Assembly: GCA_020439995.1 (NCBI GenBank)
Contig: JAGROY010000050.1
Span: 1 to 39,063, forward strand
Direction: 5' to 3'
DNA length: 39,063 nt
Source: Verrucomicrobiia bacterium
GTDB taxonomy: Bacteria; Verrucomicrobiota; Verrucomicrobiia; Verrucomicrobiales; DEV007
The stretch's first letter is position 1. Every line of letters starts with the position of its first letter. Positions 26,187 through 34,042 of this stretch are shown in pieces. The notes under the pieces were generated by a model that was not told the origin of the DNA, made no database searches, and was given only the letters and a program-made list of their open reading frames with translations. The translations under genes and the position numbers were made by a program.

Positions 26187-26543
26187 CTAATAGCGGGTCA
26201 TGCCAGGCTCAACCGCTACCGCCCATGCGTCGATTCCGCCAGCGAGACTGAATGTCTCCGAGTAGCCTTTCTGGCGGAGAAATTCAGTTGCCCGCATGGA
26301 TCGCATTCCATGATGGCAATAGACGATGATCGGGTGGCTCTTTCCCGGTAGTTTTGACTCTGCTTCCGTCGAGAAAGTGCTCAAGGGGATCAGGACTGCA
26401 CCACTGATTTTACAAATATCGTGTTCGTCTGGCTCACGACAGTCTACCAAAAGCGGACTGGGCCCCCGAAAATCGCTGGAGGCTTTGATGCTTGCGAGTT
26501 CGGCCACTGTGATTTCGACCGTGTCAGCAGAAGATGGCAGCAT
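26187..26543 (-). CDS. Rhodanese-like domain protein
   Basis: 118 residues, a single rhodanese domain. The early LLVDCREPDEHDICKISGAVLIPL segment and the active-site loop YCHHGMRS, with Cys76 as the persulfide carrier, are typical of GlpE/PspE-like single-domain rhodaneses. The C-terminal GYSETFSLAGGIDAW motif is also canonical. It has no signal peptide, so it acts in the cytoplasm in sulfane-sulfur transfer. It begins 21 bases after the L,D-transpeptidase gene in the same direction. Confidence 0.92.
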   Translation of the reverse strand: MLPSSADTVEITVAELASIKASSDFRGPSPLLVDCREPDEHDICKISGAVLIPLSTFSTEAESKLPGKSHPIIVYCHHGMRSMRATEFLRQKGYSETFSLAGGIDAWAVAVEPGMTRY

Positions 26544-26564
26544 GTCAAAGACTGGTTGGGGCTG

Positions 26565-27179
26565 TTACTCAACAATCACAGGCGTGCCAATCGTCACGTT
26601 ATCGAAATATAATTTGGCCATGTGTGCCGGCATCCTGACACAACCATGTGATGCAGGATATCCTGGCAACAGTCCGGCGTGCATTCCCACCCCGCCGTTG
26701 AATCTCATAAAATGGAACATATCTGCCCCTTCGTAGACCAATCCAGGAGGTGGTGGCATATCCTTGCGGGTATCGACCTCGTCGTTGACGATGTTTCCAT
26801 TCCTGTCTTTGAAGACCCCGTACAGGTTGGATCGATGATCGGCATTCTTCTCAGTGATTTTGAACCTCCCTGGCGGCGTCTGGTGTCCCGGGGTGCCCGT
26901 TGAAACCTTGGATTTGCCGACGAGCTGGTCCCCCTTATAAAAGTAGGCTGTCTGATCCCGTAACTTGATGACTATTTTCGGTGGGCCACTGACACCGTCA
27001 CCATCCCAATACGACACATTATCCACCAGTGGTCCCGATTGTTGCTGAGGTGCAATCAAGCCACCAAGGTAATCATTGCCACCACCAATCACCTGCGGTC
27101 CTCCCATGGGCACATGACCTGAGCAGCCAATCAAAACGGTCAACAGCGCGGACACTGACGTTGGAATCAAGAATTTCAT
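26565..27179 (-). CDS. L,D-transpeptidase (YkuD) lipoprotein
   Basis: 204 residues from the ATG at 27179, chosen because it starts a lipoprotein signal (MKFLIPTSVSALLTVLIGC, lipobox LIGC, Cys19). The YkuD domain covers about residues 68-204: KIVIKLRDQTAYFYKGDQLV, STGTPGHQTPPGRFKI and the catalytic motif HAGLLPGYPASHGCVRMP with His167, His178, Cys180 and Arg182. These enzymes form 3-3 cross-links in peptidoglycan or attach proteins to it. The lipid anchor places it facing the periplasm. It lies downstream of mutS and just upstream of the rhodanese gene. Confidence 0.93.
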   Translation of the reverse strand: MKFLIPTSVSALLTVLIGCSGHVPMGGPQVIGGGNDYLGGLIAPQQQSGPLVDNVSYWDGDGVSGPPKIVIKLRDQTAYFYKGDQLVGKSKVSTGTPGHQTPPGRFKITEKNADHRSNLYGVFKDRNGNIVNDEVDTRKDMPPPPGLVYEGADMFHFMRFNGGVGMHAGLLPGYPASHGCVRMPAHMAKLYFDNVTIGTPVIVE

Positions 27180-27293
27180 TCTCTTAGCAGTTACGACTTC
27201 AAACACAGTGAAGTATACCCCATTAGCTGGGATTTCAACGAATACGACAGACCTGCTGGAGATTTAGCAGCCTGTTCCTTCATCGATCCTTCA

Positions 27294-29873
27294 CTATGAG
27301 AACAACGTCATCTGGATTGGCACTGGCGCCTCGGGCATGTCGGAGGTGTCTCCGCCGGGGGTAGAATCATCCGGTTCCAGAGGCGGATCGCCCTGCTTGG
27401 TGACGTGTGCTTTTGCCTGCTTGCGTTGTCGCTTACTCTGGCCAGGCGACTGGGAATTTTGCTCAAGGTGGGAGAGGATTGCCTTCGCACGGTCAATGAT
27501 GTCGACGGGCAGGCCGGCCAGTCGGGCGACCTGGATTCCGTAACTTTTGTCCGCTGTGCCAGCTACGATTTTGCGCAGGAAGATGACCTGGTCGTTCCAC
27601 TCCCGCACCGCCACATTGTAGTTTTGAACGCCTGTCCTGTTCTGCGCCAACACCGTAAGCTCGTGGTAATGGGTGGCGAAAAGCGTGCGCGCCCCAATTT
27701 GATCATAAAGATGTTCGGCAACGCTCCAGGCGATCGACAGGCCATCAAAAGTCGATGTACCACGGCCAATTTCATCAAGGATTACGAGGCTGCGATCACT
27801 GGCATTGTTCACGATGAGGGCAGTCTCATTCATCTCCACCATGAAAGTCGACTGGCCGCGGGCGATGTCATCACTGGCTCCAACGCGCGTGAAAATGCGA
27901 TCGACGACGCCGATCTCTGCTGCTGAGGCAGGTACGTAGCTGCCGATTTGTGCCATGAGAGTGAGCAGCGCCACCTGGCGAATGTAAGTGGACTTGCCCG
28001 CCATGTTCGGGCCGGTAATGATGAGCAGGCGGTTCTCCTCGCGCTCAAGATGCGTGTCGTTGGGAACAAATTTTTCCTCTGCAAGATTCTGATCGAGCAC
28101 AGGGTGCCTGCCGTCTTTGATGTAGAGGTTGAGGGAGTCGTTCAGTAGCGGCCGGCAGTAGTGGTAGAGCCGCGCGGTTTCAGCCAGTCCACAGAGAACA
28201 TCCAAAGTCGCCAGAGCGTCGGCGCTGTCCTGGATTTCTTCGAGGTGTTGCAACACTTTTTCCCGCAGGCGCAAGAATTCTTCGTACTCCAGTGTCTGTG
28301 CTCGCTCATCCGCACCGAGGATTTTCCCCTCCACCTCCTTCAATTCCGGGGTGATAAATCGTTCCGCATTCGCCGTCGTTTGCTTTCGAGTGTAGTCATC
28401 CGGGACGGAATTGAGGTTCGACTTCGTGATCTCGATGAAGTAGCCGAAGACCGCGTTGTACTTCACTTTGAGCGACTTGATCCCGGTACGCTCGGACTCC
28501 CGCACTTGCAGGTCGGCGATCCATTGTTTCCCTTCGCGCGAGGCTACCCGCAGTTCATCGAGACCCGGAATAAAGCCGTCTCGAAAAATGCCGCCTTCCT
28601 TGACGCTCGCTGGCGGCTCGTCGACGACCGCGTCTTCTAACATCGCTACCAAATCACCGAAATCGCGGAATCGCGGAGCCAGGGACTGACTGAGAGTACC
28701 GGCATCGGTCAGGGCTTCGATGTGCTGGCGCAGACTGGGCAATTGCTGCAGTGACTGGGCCAGGGATCGCAGGTCCCGTGCGTTGCCACTACCCTGACTG
28801 AGTCTCCCCACAGTGCGCTCCACATCGCGAATGTTCTTCAGCGACTCCTGGCACTGGTTCAGCAGAAAGGGTTCCGCCAGCAGGGCGGCGATGAGATCCT
28901 GGCGAGCTACCAGATGTCCGACGTCCCGCAGCGGGTGGAGAATCCAGTCGCGTAGCTTGCGGGCGCCCATCGGTGTACCCGCTCTGCTCAATGCCTTCAG
29001 CAGAGTATTCTGCGGACCGCCACGGCTTTCCACCAGATCCAAGTTGCGCTGGCTGGCGGAATCGATGAGGACAAAGTCTCCCGAAGTGTAGGTCTGGATT
29101 CTCCGGATGTGGTCTGCGTTCCGGTGGAGTTGGAACTTGAGATAGTGCACGATGGCCCCTGCCGCGCTGGTCGCCGCCGCCATGTCGCCGCATCCGAACC
29201 CATCCAGCGATTGCACTTTGAAGTGCTCCTTCAGCAGATGAAGTGCCTGCTCGTAGATGAAGGTGTAACCATCATAGGGCAGCTTGCCCGGGACAGTGGC
29301 AAAAGGCCCCGTCTGCTCGTCACTCACTAGCGTTTCCGCCGGAGCGATCCTGGCGATTTCGTCGTTGAGCGCCTCCTGGTCCTGACACTCCGTCACCCGG
29401 AATTCACCGGTAGTCAGGTCGACGTATGCCAGTCCCATCTTTTTCCCGCCCTTGTAGACCGCTGCTAGAAAATTGTGCGTATCGGCATCCAGCAAATTCA
29501 GATCACTGATCGTCCCGGCGCTAATGATCTGGGAGATCGCGCGCTCAACGATCTTCCCGGGCTGGGGTTCGCTCGTTTGCTCGGCAATGGCGACGCGTTT
29601 CCCGTGAGTTACCAGCTTACCGATGTAGCCCTCTGCGGCATGGAAAGGAACACCGCACATGGGGATCCCGTTCCGCTTGGTCAAGGCAACGTTCAGCAGA
29701 CCAGCTGCCCGCTTCGCATCCTCAAAGAACATTTCATAGAAATCCCCAAGACGAAAGAACAGCAGCACGTCGTCCGGGAGCTTTTCCCGGATCGAGTAAT
29801 ACTGCTGCATCATGGGCGTCAGCTTTGGTGTGTCTGATGCGCCGTTGTTCGCCGTTGCCATGGCACCGACCAT
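27294..29873 (-). CDS. mutS: DNA mismatch repair protein MutS
   Basis: About 859 residues, full length for MutS1. Domain I contains the mismatch-probing FYE motif in RLGDFYEMFFEDAKRAA. The ATPase domain has Walker A GPNMAGKST, followed by the signature strings GASDDIARGQSTFMVEM and LVILDEIGRGTSTFDG (Walker B), then FATHYHEL. The C-terminus ends PIQMTLFS after a lysine/arginine-rich linker. It recognises base mismatches and recruits MutL, which is not in this window. The start is ambiguous: ATGs at 29873 and 29861 are both possible and no Shine-Dalgarno decides between them; a TTG at 29897 is unlikely. Confidence 0.97.
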   Translation of the reverse strand: MVGAMATANNGASDTPKLTPMMQQYYSIREKLPDDVLLFFRLGDFYEMFFEDAKRAAGLLNVALTKRNGIPMCGVPFHAAEGYIGKLVTHGKRVAIAEQTSEPQPGKIVERAISQIISAGTISDLNLLDADTHNFLAAVYKGGKKMGLAYVDLTTGEFRVTECQDQEALNDEIARIAPAETLVSDEQTGPFATVPGKLPYDGYTFIYEQALHLLKEHFKVQSLDGFGCGDMAAATSAAGAIVHYLKFQLHRNADHIRRIQTYTSGDFVLIDSASQRNLDLVESRGGPQNTLLKALSRAGTPMGARKLRDWILHPLRDVGHLVARQDLIAALLAEPFLLNQCQESLKNIRDVERTVGRLSQGSGNARDLRSLAQSLQQLPSLRQHIEALTDAGTLSQSLAPRFRDFGDLVAMLEDAVVDEPPASVKEGGIFRDGFIPGLDELRVASREGKQWIADLQVRESERTGIKSLKVKYNAVFGYFIEITKSNLNSVPDDYTRKQTTANAERFITPELKEVEGKILGADERAQTLEYEEFLRLREKVLQHLEEIQDSADALATLDVLCGLAETARLYHYCRPLLNDSLNLYIKDGRHPVLDQNLAEEKFVPNDTHLEREENRLLIITGPNMAGKSTYIRQVALLTLMAQIGSYVPASAAEIGVVDRIFTRVGASDDIARGQSTFMVEMNETALIVNNASDRSLVILDEIGRGTSTFDGLSIAWSVAEHLYDQIGARTLFATHYHELTVLAQNRTGVQNYNVAVREWNDQVIFLRKIVAGTADKSYGIQVARLAGLPVDIIDRAKAILSHLEQNSQSPGQSKRQRKQAKAHVTKQGDPPLEPDDSTPGGDTSDMPEAPVPIQMTLFS

Positions 29874-29950
29874 AAGGGGGCACTTGCACCGTGGCAAGGT
29901 TCGGCTTTGCTCTTCACAGGCAGTCGGATTCTACTCTTTGCGTACGAGAA

Positions 29951-29982
29951 TTGAGGCCCTCCGCCAGAGCGAAGGGCCTCAA
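29951..29982 (-). terminator. Strong intergenic terminator hairpin between the OMP gene and mutS
   Basis: TTGAGGCCCT (29951-29960) pairs perfectly with AGGGCCTCAA (29973-29982); the 12-nt loop can form a further 3-bp CGC/GCG extension. It lies 36 nt after the stop of the outer-membrane protein gene on the minus strand and before mutS. A T-run (CCTTTTTAATT) is present on the plus-strand side only, so the direction is judged from gene order. Confidence 0.7.
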
Positions 29983-30017
29983 TCGAAACCTTTTTAATTC
30001 TGTAGGTAGATACCTTC

Positions 30018-30779
30018 TTAGAACGTTACAGCAAGTGATACACCACCGTAGACCTGATCGTCTTCACCGGCGTCATCCAAGCTATCGATTGGAAGGTTAT
30101 AGGCCACGTAAGGAGTCAGGGTAGCAGTGCCGGTCAACTTGATCGGAAGGCCAAGAGTCAGGCCAACCTGATTGCCGCCGCTCACACCATAGTAGTCATC
30201 ACCAAATCCAACGACTGCACCAGGAACGAGGCTGACGGAATCGGACAGTGCGATCTCATAAGACGCTCCCAACTCGTAGTAGCTACCGTCAACTTCGAAG
30301 TCGTAGTAGTAGCCCAAGCCGAGGTCAACTCCAGCGATGCTGTAGCCGAGAGTGGCACCGACTTCGCCGTAATCTGCATTCGAACGTGGGAAGTAGTAGT
30401 GAGTGTATCCAACGCCAACGCTGAAGCTGTCATTGATGTTGTAAGTCAAACCTGCATAGAGATCCAACTCGGTGTAGTCGTCGTCAGCGAGACCAGCGTA
30501 CCACGCGCCAACATTCAACTCAAGGCTGTCAGCAAGTGGGAGCGTCAGGTTGACGTCCGTCCACAAAAGACTGTCGCCGAAGTCAACGCCTCGGAACATG
30601 TAGACTGAGTCATAGCCAAAACTGATTTCTGCACCAATCTCGTCCACCAATCCGCCAGTGGCAGGAGCTGGAGAAGACGGCATAGGTGACATGGGCGCGC
30701 TCACTGGATCTCCAGCTGACGCAATCATCGCGCCACCAAGGACGCTGAGTGATGTCAATGCGAATGACTTTAATTTCAT
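30018..30779 (-). CDS. Outer-membrane beta-barrel protein (TorF/Gcw_chp-like putative porin)
   Basis: 253 residues with a signal peptide (MKLKSFALTSLSVLGGAMIASAG), a short Pro/Ser/Ala-rich segment (residues about 25-40), then alternating amphipathic strands rich in Gly, Tyr and Asp, such as ISFGYDSVYMFRGVDFG, SFSVGVGYTHYYFPR and VDLGLGYYYDF. The chain ends in SLAVTF, with the C-terminal Phe expected of a BAM substrate. The opening strand with its YxFRG motif matches the TorF/Gcw_chp family of putative porins. The transported solute is unknown. It is a monocistronic unit with its own strong promoter and terminator, and is probably abundant. Confidence 0.83.
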   Translation of the reverse strand: MKLKSFALTSLSVLGGAMIASAGDPVSAPMSPMPSSPAPATGGLVDEIGAEISFGYDSVYMFRGVDFGDSLLWTDVNLTLPLADSLELNVGAWYAGLADDDYTELDLYAGLTYNINDSFSVGVGYTHYYFPRSNADYGEVGATLGYSIAGVDLGLGYYYDFEVDGSYYELGASYEIALSDSVSLVPGAVVGFGDDYYGVSGGNQVGLTLGLPIKLTGTATLTPYVAYNLPIDSLDDAGEDDQVYGGVSLAVTF

Positions 30780-30825
30780 AAACGTAGTTGTTGTTCCCTT
30801 AGTTGTTTAATTTAGCTGAATTCCT

Positions 30826-30853
30826 ATTTTAGGCTGACAATGAGCTGAGTCAA
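30826..30853 (-). promoter_or_regulatory. Sigma70-type promoter of the outer-membrane protein gene
   Basis: On the minus strand, TTGACT (30853-30848) and TAAAAT (30831-30826) are separated by 16 nt and lie about 47 nt upstream of the ATG. The flanking DNA is AT-rich, with A/T tracts upstream of the -35 that could act as an UP element. Confidence 0.65.
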
Positions 30854-31144
30854 TAGTTTTTCAAAAAATAAGAGAGTTTTTCGAAAATTTCTATAAAGAC
30901 CCAATTCACTCATCTAGAAGAGGTAAGCCATAACGAGATGGTGGAATCGAATTTCTGCACATGAATGAGACGTGAAGAATTCATTACGGCCATTGGTGCT
31001 TTAGCCTATTATTAGAGGGCTTTGCAAACAGAATTTACGCGAAAACGTAAATCGCCAATTCTTAGACCTGCGTGGGCTCCTAGATCCTGTATGCGAATGA
31101 CATTTTTTTGACAGTTAGAGAAAGTCGCTGTCAGCACCGGACTT
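30854..31144. other. AT-rich intergenic region with a small hairpin
   Basis: The 365 bases between the OMP gene and the zinc-ribbon gene are AT-richer than the genes around them. Besides the OMP promoter, the only structure seen is a 7-bp inverted repeat, ATTTACG (31033-31039) with CGTAAAT (31046-31052), and a TGACAG / CTGTCA pair at 31109-31114 and 31128-31133. I see no tRNA or recognisable ncRNA. A 16-codon frame at 30965-31015 reads like the start of a Tat-type leader but stops at once. Confidence 0.5.
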
Positions 31145-31378
31145 TCAGTGAAGATCGGACGCCAGAACGGACTGACGGGGGCGCTGGCCGAGAACTTGCG
31201 CCTGCGCTACCACTCGATCTTCGTCGAATTCGTAGCGGTAGCTGTGACAATTGGGACAAATTGCAGTCTTCGTCGCTACGATCGACTCACATCCCGCACA
31301 GACCTTGTACTTCGCCGGATTACGGACGATGCGATCGGCTTGGCGTGCTCTGTTTTCTAGTGAATCAGCATCTTGCAT
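31145..31378 (-). CDS. Small zinc-ribbon protein
   Basis: 77 residues from the ATG at 31378. Two Cys pairs, CAGC (Cys27, Cys30) and CPNC (Cys41, Cys44), 10 residues apart, form a rubredoxin-like zinc ribbon followed by HSYRYEFD. The N-terminus is a charged helix (DSLENRARQADRIVRNPAKYKV) and the tail is Gln/Arg-rich. Its function is unknown; such proteins often bind nucleic acid or act as accessory factors, and its place just downstream of rpsT hints at a ribosome- or RNA-related role. A TTG at 31402 is an alternative start but would put an inverted repeat inside the coding sequence. Confidence 0.75.
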   Translation of the reverse strand: MQDADSLENRARQADRIVRNPAKYKVCAGCESIVATKTAICPNCHSYRYEFDEDRVVAQAQVLGQRPRQSVLASDLH

Positions 31379-31399
31379 GAAGGGATCATACCCTTCGTG
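31376..31399 (-). promoter_or_regulatory. Hairpin covering the start region of the zinc-ribbon gene
   Basis: GAAGGG and CCCTTC (31391-31396 and 31379-31384 on the minus strand) form a perfect 6-bp stem with a 6-nt loop, extendable to 9 bp with a G-U pair up to 31399 and into the ATG. The only SD-like purine run, GAAGGG, is in the stem, so the structure could block translation. Confidence 0.45.
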
Positions 31400-31403
31400 C
31401 AAA

Positions 31404-31455
31404 TTTTATCAAGAGCGATTCGTGAAATTAAGAGAAATTTTCGTTCTTGATAAAA
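31404..31455 (-). terminator. 15-bp inverted repeat after rpsT (terminator or attenuator)
   Basis: TTTTATCAAGAGCGA (31404-31418) pairs with TCGTTCTTGATAAAA (31441-31455), all Watson-Crick except one G-U. The 22-nt loop contains a further AAATT/AATTT stem. It starts 14 nt after the rpsT stop on the minus strand and lies before the zinc-ribbon start, so it may end rpsT transcripts or attenuate read-through. Confidence 0.65.
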
Positions 31456-31469
31456 ACTATGGAAACCAC

Positions 31470-31736
31470 TCAGGAATTCAGAGCTTTTACCCTGGATGCA
31501 AAGATCGATTTGATTCGACTGGAGGAATTGCGGTGGCTCAAATTGGCCTTCACGCTTCTGTCCACGATGGAGATAAAATCTCTGTAGCGTGTCTCGGCAT
31601 CACTGGCATTGCCACTGTCAATCGCAGCCACGAGTGCCTTGCGGGCGCCCTTGATGCGAGATTTAAGTGCCTTGTTACGAGCGTTGCGTACTTTGTTTTG
31701 ACGGACGCGTTTGAGTGCAGATCTTGTGTTAGCCAT
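31470..31736 (-). CDS. rpsT: 30S ribosomal protein S20
   Basis: 88 residues from the ATG at 31736, starting MANTRSALKRVRQNKVRNAR, the standard bS20 opening. The protein is highly basic and helical, with ALKSRIKGARKALVAAID and a C-terminal KANLSHRNSSSRIKSIFAS segment. It binds 16S rRNA early in 30S assembly. A longer in-frame reading to 31832 is rejected because the ATG at 31736 has a Shine-Dalgarno (AAGGA, 31745-31741) and matches the family start exactly. Confidence 0.97.
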   Translation of the reverse strand: MANTRSALKRVRQNKVRNARNKALKSRIKGARKALVAAIDSGNASDAETRYRDFISIVDRSVKANLSHRNSSSRIKSIFASRVKALNS

Positions 31737-31740
31737 TTCT

Positions 31741-31786
31741 TCCTTAGGTCGGGCGGTGATCTTACCGGCGGATTCCCTACTGTCAA
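31741..31786 (-). promoter_or_regulatory. rpsT promoter and ribosome binding site
   Basis: On the minus strand, a consensus -35 TTGACA (31786-31781), a 16-nt spacer and TAAGAT (31764-31759) precede rpsT, followed by AAGGA (31745-31741), 4 nt before the ATG at 31736. The box spacing equals that of the OMP promoter. Confidence 0.7.
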
Positions 31787-31916
31787 GCGGTGCATTTCGG
31801 GGTTTTCGCGTCAATTTTTTTGCATCCCCCATCCTGCCCGCCTATGACTTACGCCTCCTGGCGGCCTGTTTTGCAATAGATGTGAGCTGCTGCCATCCAA
31901 TTCACCCGAACACTTC

Positions 31917-33179
31917 ATGGAAAAACTCGTTGTTACAGGCGGCGCAGAGCTGAATGGCTCCATCAGCGTCAGCGGCTCGAAAAACGCCTCACTCCCCATT
32001 CTGGCAGCAACGCTGCTGACTCGAGAGCCCTGCACCATCCGCCGCGTGCCGGACGTCAGTGACACCAATTACATGCTGCAAATCCTCCGCAGCCTCGGCG
32101 CGGAAGTCGAGCGGGCGAGCGGAACAGTAACCGTCTGTGCGGAGAACATCCACGCCGATGCACCCTATGATCTGGTGCGAAAAATGCGTGCATCCATCTG
32201 CGTCATGGGCCCTCTGCTGGCGCGCTTGCTGGAGGCGCGGGTTTCTCTGCCCGGTGGATGCGTCATCGGTGACCGACCGGTCGATCTCCATTTGAAAGGC
32301 CTTGCGGAGCTTGGCGCGGACGTGTCAGTAGCCGGCGGTGATATTATTATCAAAGCAGAGAACGGCCTGCACGGGAAACGGGTGCACCTTTTCGGCAAAC
32401 ACGGCCCCACCGTTCTGGGAACGGACAATTTGATCATGGCAGCGACTCTGGCCAAGGGCACAACCATCATCGAGGAAGCTGCCTGCGAACCAGAAGTGAC
32501 AGACCTCGTCGAATTTCTGAACCGGATGGGTGCAAAAATCCACGGCGCTGGCACGCGAACGATCACCATCGAAGGCGTTGGGCAATTGCACGGGGCCGAC
32601 CACACCGTCATCCCGGACCGTATCGAGGCAGGGACGTTCGTCATCGCCGCAGCCATGGCAGGAAAAAAGGTGACCGTCCGCCGAGCGCGAGCCGAGCACC
32701 TGGAGTCCCTCTTCACCGTCCTGCGGGAAAGTGGCTACAAAATCGATGTCGACGGTGATCGCATCACCACGGGCCGCATCGATAATCCCACTGGTTGCGA
32801 ATTGATTACCGAACCGTATCCCGGATTTCCGACCGATATGCAGGCCCAGCTCACGTCACTCTTTGCCACCGTCCCCGGCATCAGTGTCGTAACCGAGAAG
32901 ATCTTCCCGCAGCGCTTCATGCATGTGGCTGAACTCAACCGCATGGGTGCCAACATTCAGCTCGAGGGTGCCACCGCGATTATTAAAGGTGTCAAGAAAC
33001 TCAGTGGAGCGCCAGTGATGGCCAGCGACCTCCGCGCTTCTGCCGCACTCGTGCTCGCCGGGCTCTGTGCGGACGGCGAGACCGAAATCAACCGACTTTA
33101 TCACATCGACCGGGGCTACGAACACATCGACGAAAAACTCATGGAACTGGGGGCAAACATGCGGCGCGAGAAGGCGTGA
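31917..33179 (+). CDS. murA: UDP-N-acetylglucosamine 1-carboxyvinyltransferase
   Basis: 420 residues, normal for MurA. Lys22-Asn23 in SGSKNASLP bind substrate, and the catalytic Cys115 in LPGGCVIGDRPVDLH is at the same number as in E. coli, so the enzyme should be fosfomycin-sensitive (Asp variants are resistant). GPTVLGTDNLIMAATLAKG, PDRIEAGTF and PGFPTDMQAQ are further conserved blocks. It transfers enolpyruvate from PEP to UDP-GlcNAc, the first committed step of peptidoglycan synthesis. It is divergent from rpsT across 180 bases and overlaps the next gene by 4 nt. Confidence 0.97.
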   Translation: MEKLVVTGGAELNGSISVSGSKNASLPILAATLLTREPCTIRRVPDVSDTNYMLQILRSLGAEVERASGTVTVCAENIHADAPYDLVRKMRASICVMGPLLARLLEARVSLPGGCVIGDRPVDLHLKGLAELGADVSVAGGDIIIKAENGLHGKRVHLFGKHGPTVLGTDNLIMAATLAKGTTIIEEAACEPEVTDLVEFLNRMGAKIHGAGTRTITIEGVGQLHGADHTVIPDRIEAGTFVIAAAMAGKKVTVRRARAEHLESLFTVLRESGYKIDVDGDRITTGRIDNPTGCELITEPYPGFPTDMQAQLTSLFATVPGISVVTEKIFPQRFMHVAELNRMGANIQLEGATAIIKGVKKLSGAPVMASDLRASAALVLAGLCADGETEINRLYHIDRGYEHIDEKLMELGANMRREKA

Positions 33180-34006
33180 ATGGCTCCGGCGTAGCTCTCT
33201 GCCTTGGCTCCAGTTTCCGCGGATACTACGCGCACTGCGGATTCCTGGCGGAGATTAGCAATTGTCCGAGGCAGCCAGAAAAAATCGCTGGAACGTCTGC
33301 AGGAGCCATCGCCGGTCTCTTGTATGCTGTCGGCTATCGCAGCAATAAATTGATCCGATTCATCACCGCCAGGGGACTGACCCGTTCCTTTTTTGACTGG
33401 GGATTCCTCCTGCGGATTCCGGGCGTCGTCACCCACCTTCGCGGCACTGGTATCTTCACTGGCGATGGAGCAATCACCTACTTGCGCAAGCGTCTGGGAC
33501 AGGTCCGGCTCGAAGACCTCCACGCGCCACAGCTTGGCATCGCTGTCACCGATCTCATCGGCTGCCGGTCTCTCCTGGTCAGCCACGGTGATGCCGTCGA
33601 ATACGCTGTCGCCAGCTGCATGGTGCCTGGATTGTTCCGCGCGCGGGCAATCGATGATCGACTCCTGTGGGACGGAGGTCTGGCTCACGACCTTCCCTTT
33701 CAAGGGTACATCGACGACCCTGACATTCATACCATTCTCCTCCATCGCGTTGAACACTCGTGCCATGCTCAGCGTGCATCGAGCGGAGCGTGGAACATGA
33801 CACGGGGCATTGCAGTCAGCCATAAGATCATCGCCAATGAACTCAACGCCCGCCGCAAGAAACTGGCAGCAATCAAGGGCAAACGCATCATTGAATATGT
33901 CACTCACACTCCGCATCCCGGACTAACCCACAAACACCAGCACACCCTCATCAATGCCGGCAGGCGCACCGGGCAGCAGGCGGCGAAGGATCGGTGTCTC
34001 GCTTAA
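33176..34006 (+). CDS. Patatin-like phospholipase family protein
   Basis: 276 residues starting at a GTG that overlaps the murA stop (GTGA). The patatin core is present: the nucleophile elbow GTSAG (39-43, Ser41) and the second catalytic residue Asp166 in LLWDGGLAHDLP. The oxyanion loop, normally GGGxRG, reads LGSSFRG, so it is degenerate in the first two glycines. Activity is therefore likely but not certain; the family includes lysophospholipases and acyl hydrolases. There is no signal peptide, so it is probably cytoplasmic or peripheral to the inner membrane. Coupling to murA suggests a link between envelope synthesis and lipid turnover, inferred from gene order only. Confidence 0.82.
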   Translation: MNGSGVALCLGSSFRGYYAHCGFLAEISNCPRQPEKIAGTSAGAIAGLLYAVGYRSNKLIRFITARGLTRSFFDWGFLLRIPGVVTHLRGTGIFTGDGAITYLRKRLGQVRLEDLHAPQLGIAVTDLIGCRSLLVSHGDAVEYAVASCMVPGLFRARAIDDRLLWDGGLAHDLPFQGYIDDPDIHTILLHRVEHSCHAQRASSGAWNMTRGIAVSHKIIANELNARRKKLAAIKGKRIIEYVTHTPHPGLTHKHQHTLINAGRRTGQQAAKDRCLA

Positions 34007-34042
34007 TATTGGCAGCTCTACGTTTCCCTTTTCCTTTACAAT

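Noticed and set aside
27253..27270. CTGCT/AGCAG inverted repeat after mutS as a terminator
   Set aside because: Only five base pairs and no T-run.
28161..28640. 159-codon plus-strand frame opposite mutS
   Set aside because: A shadow of conserved MutS coding sequence with no independent features.
30965..31015. 16-codon frame MRREEFITAIGALAYY resembling the start of a Tat-exported binding protein
   Set aside because: Stops after 16 codons with no continuing homology in any frame; too short to call a pseudogene.
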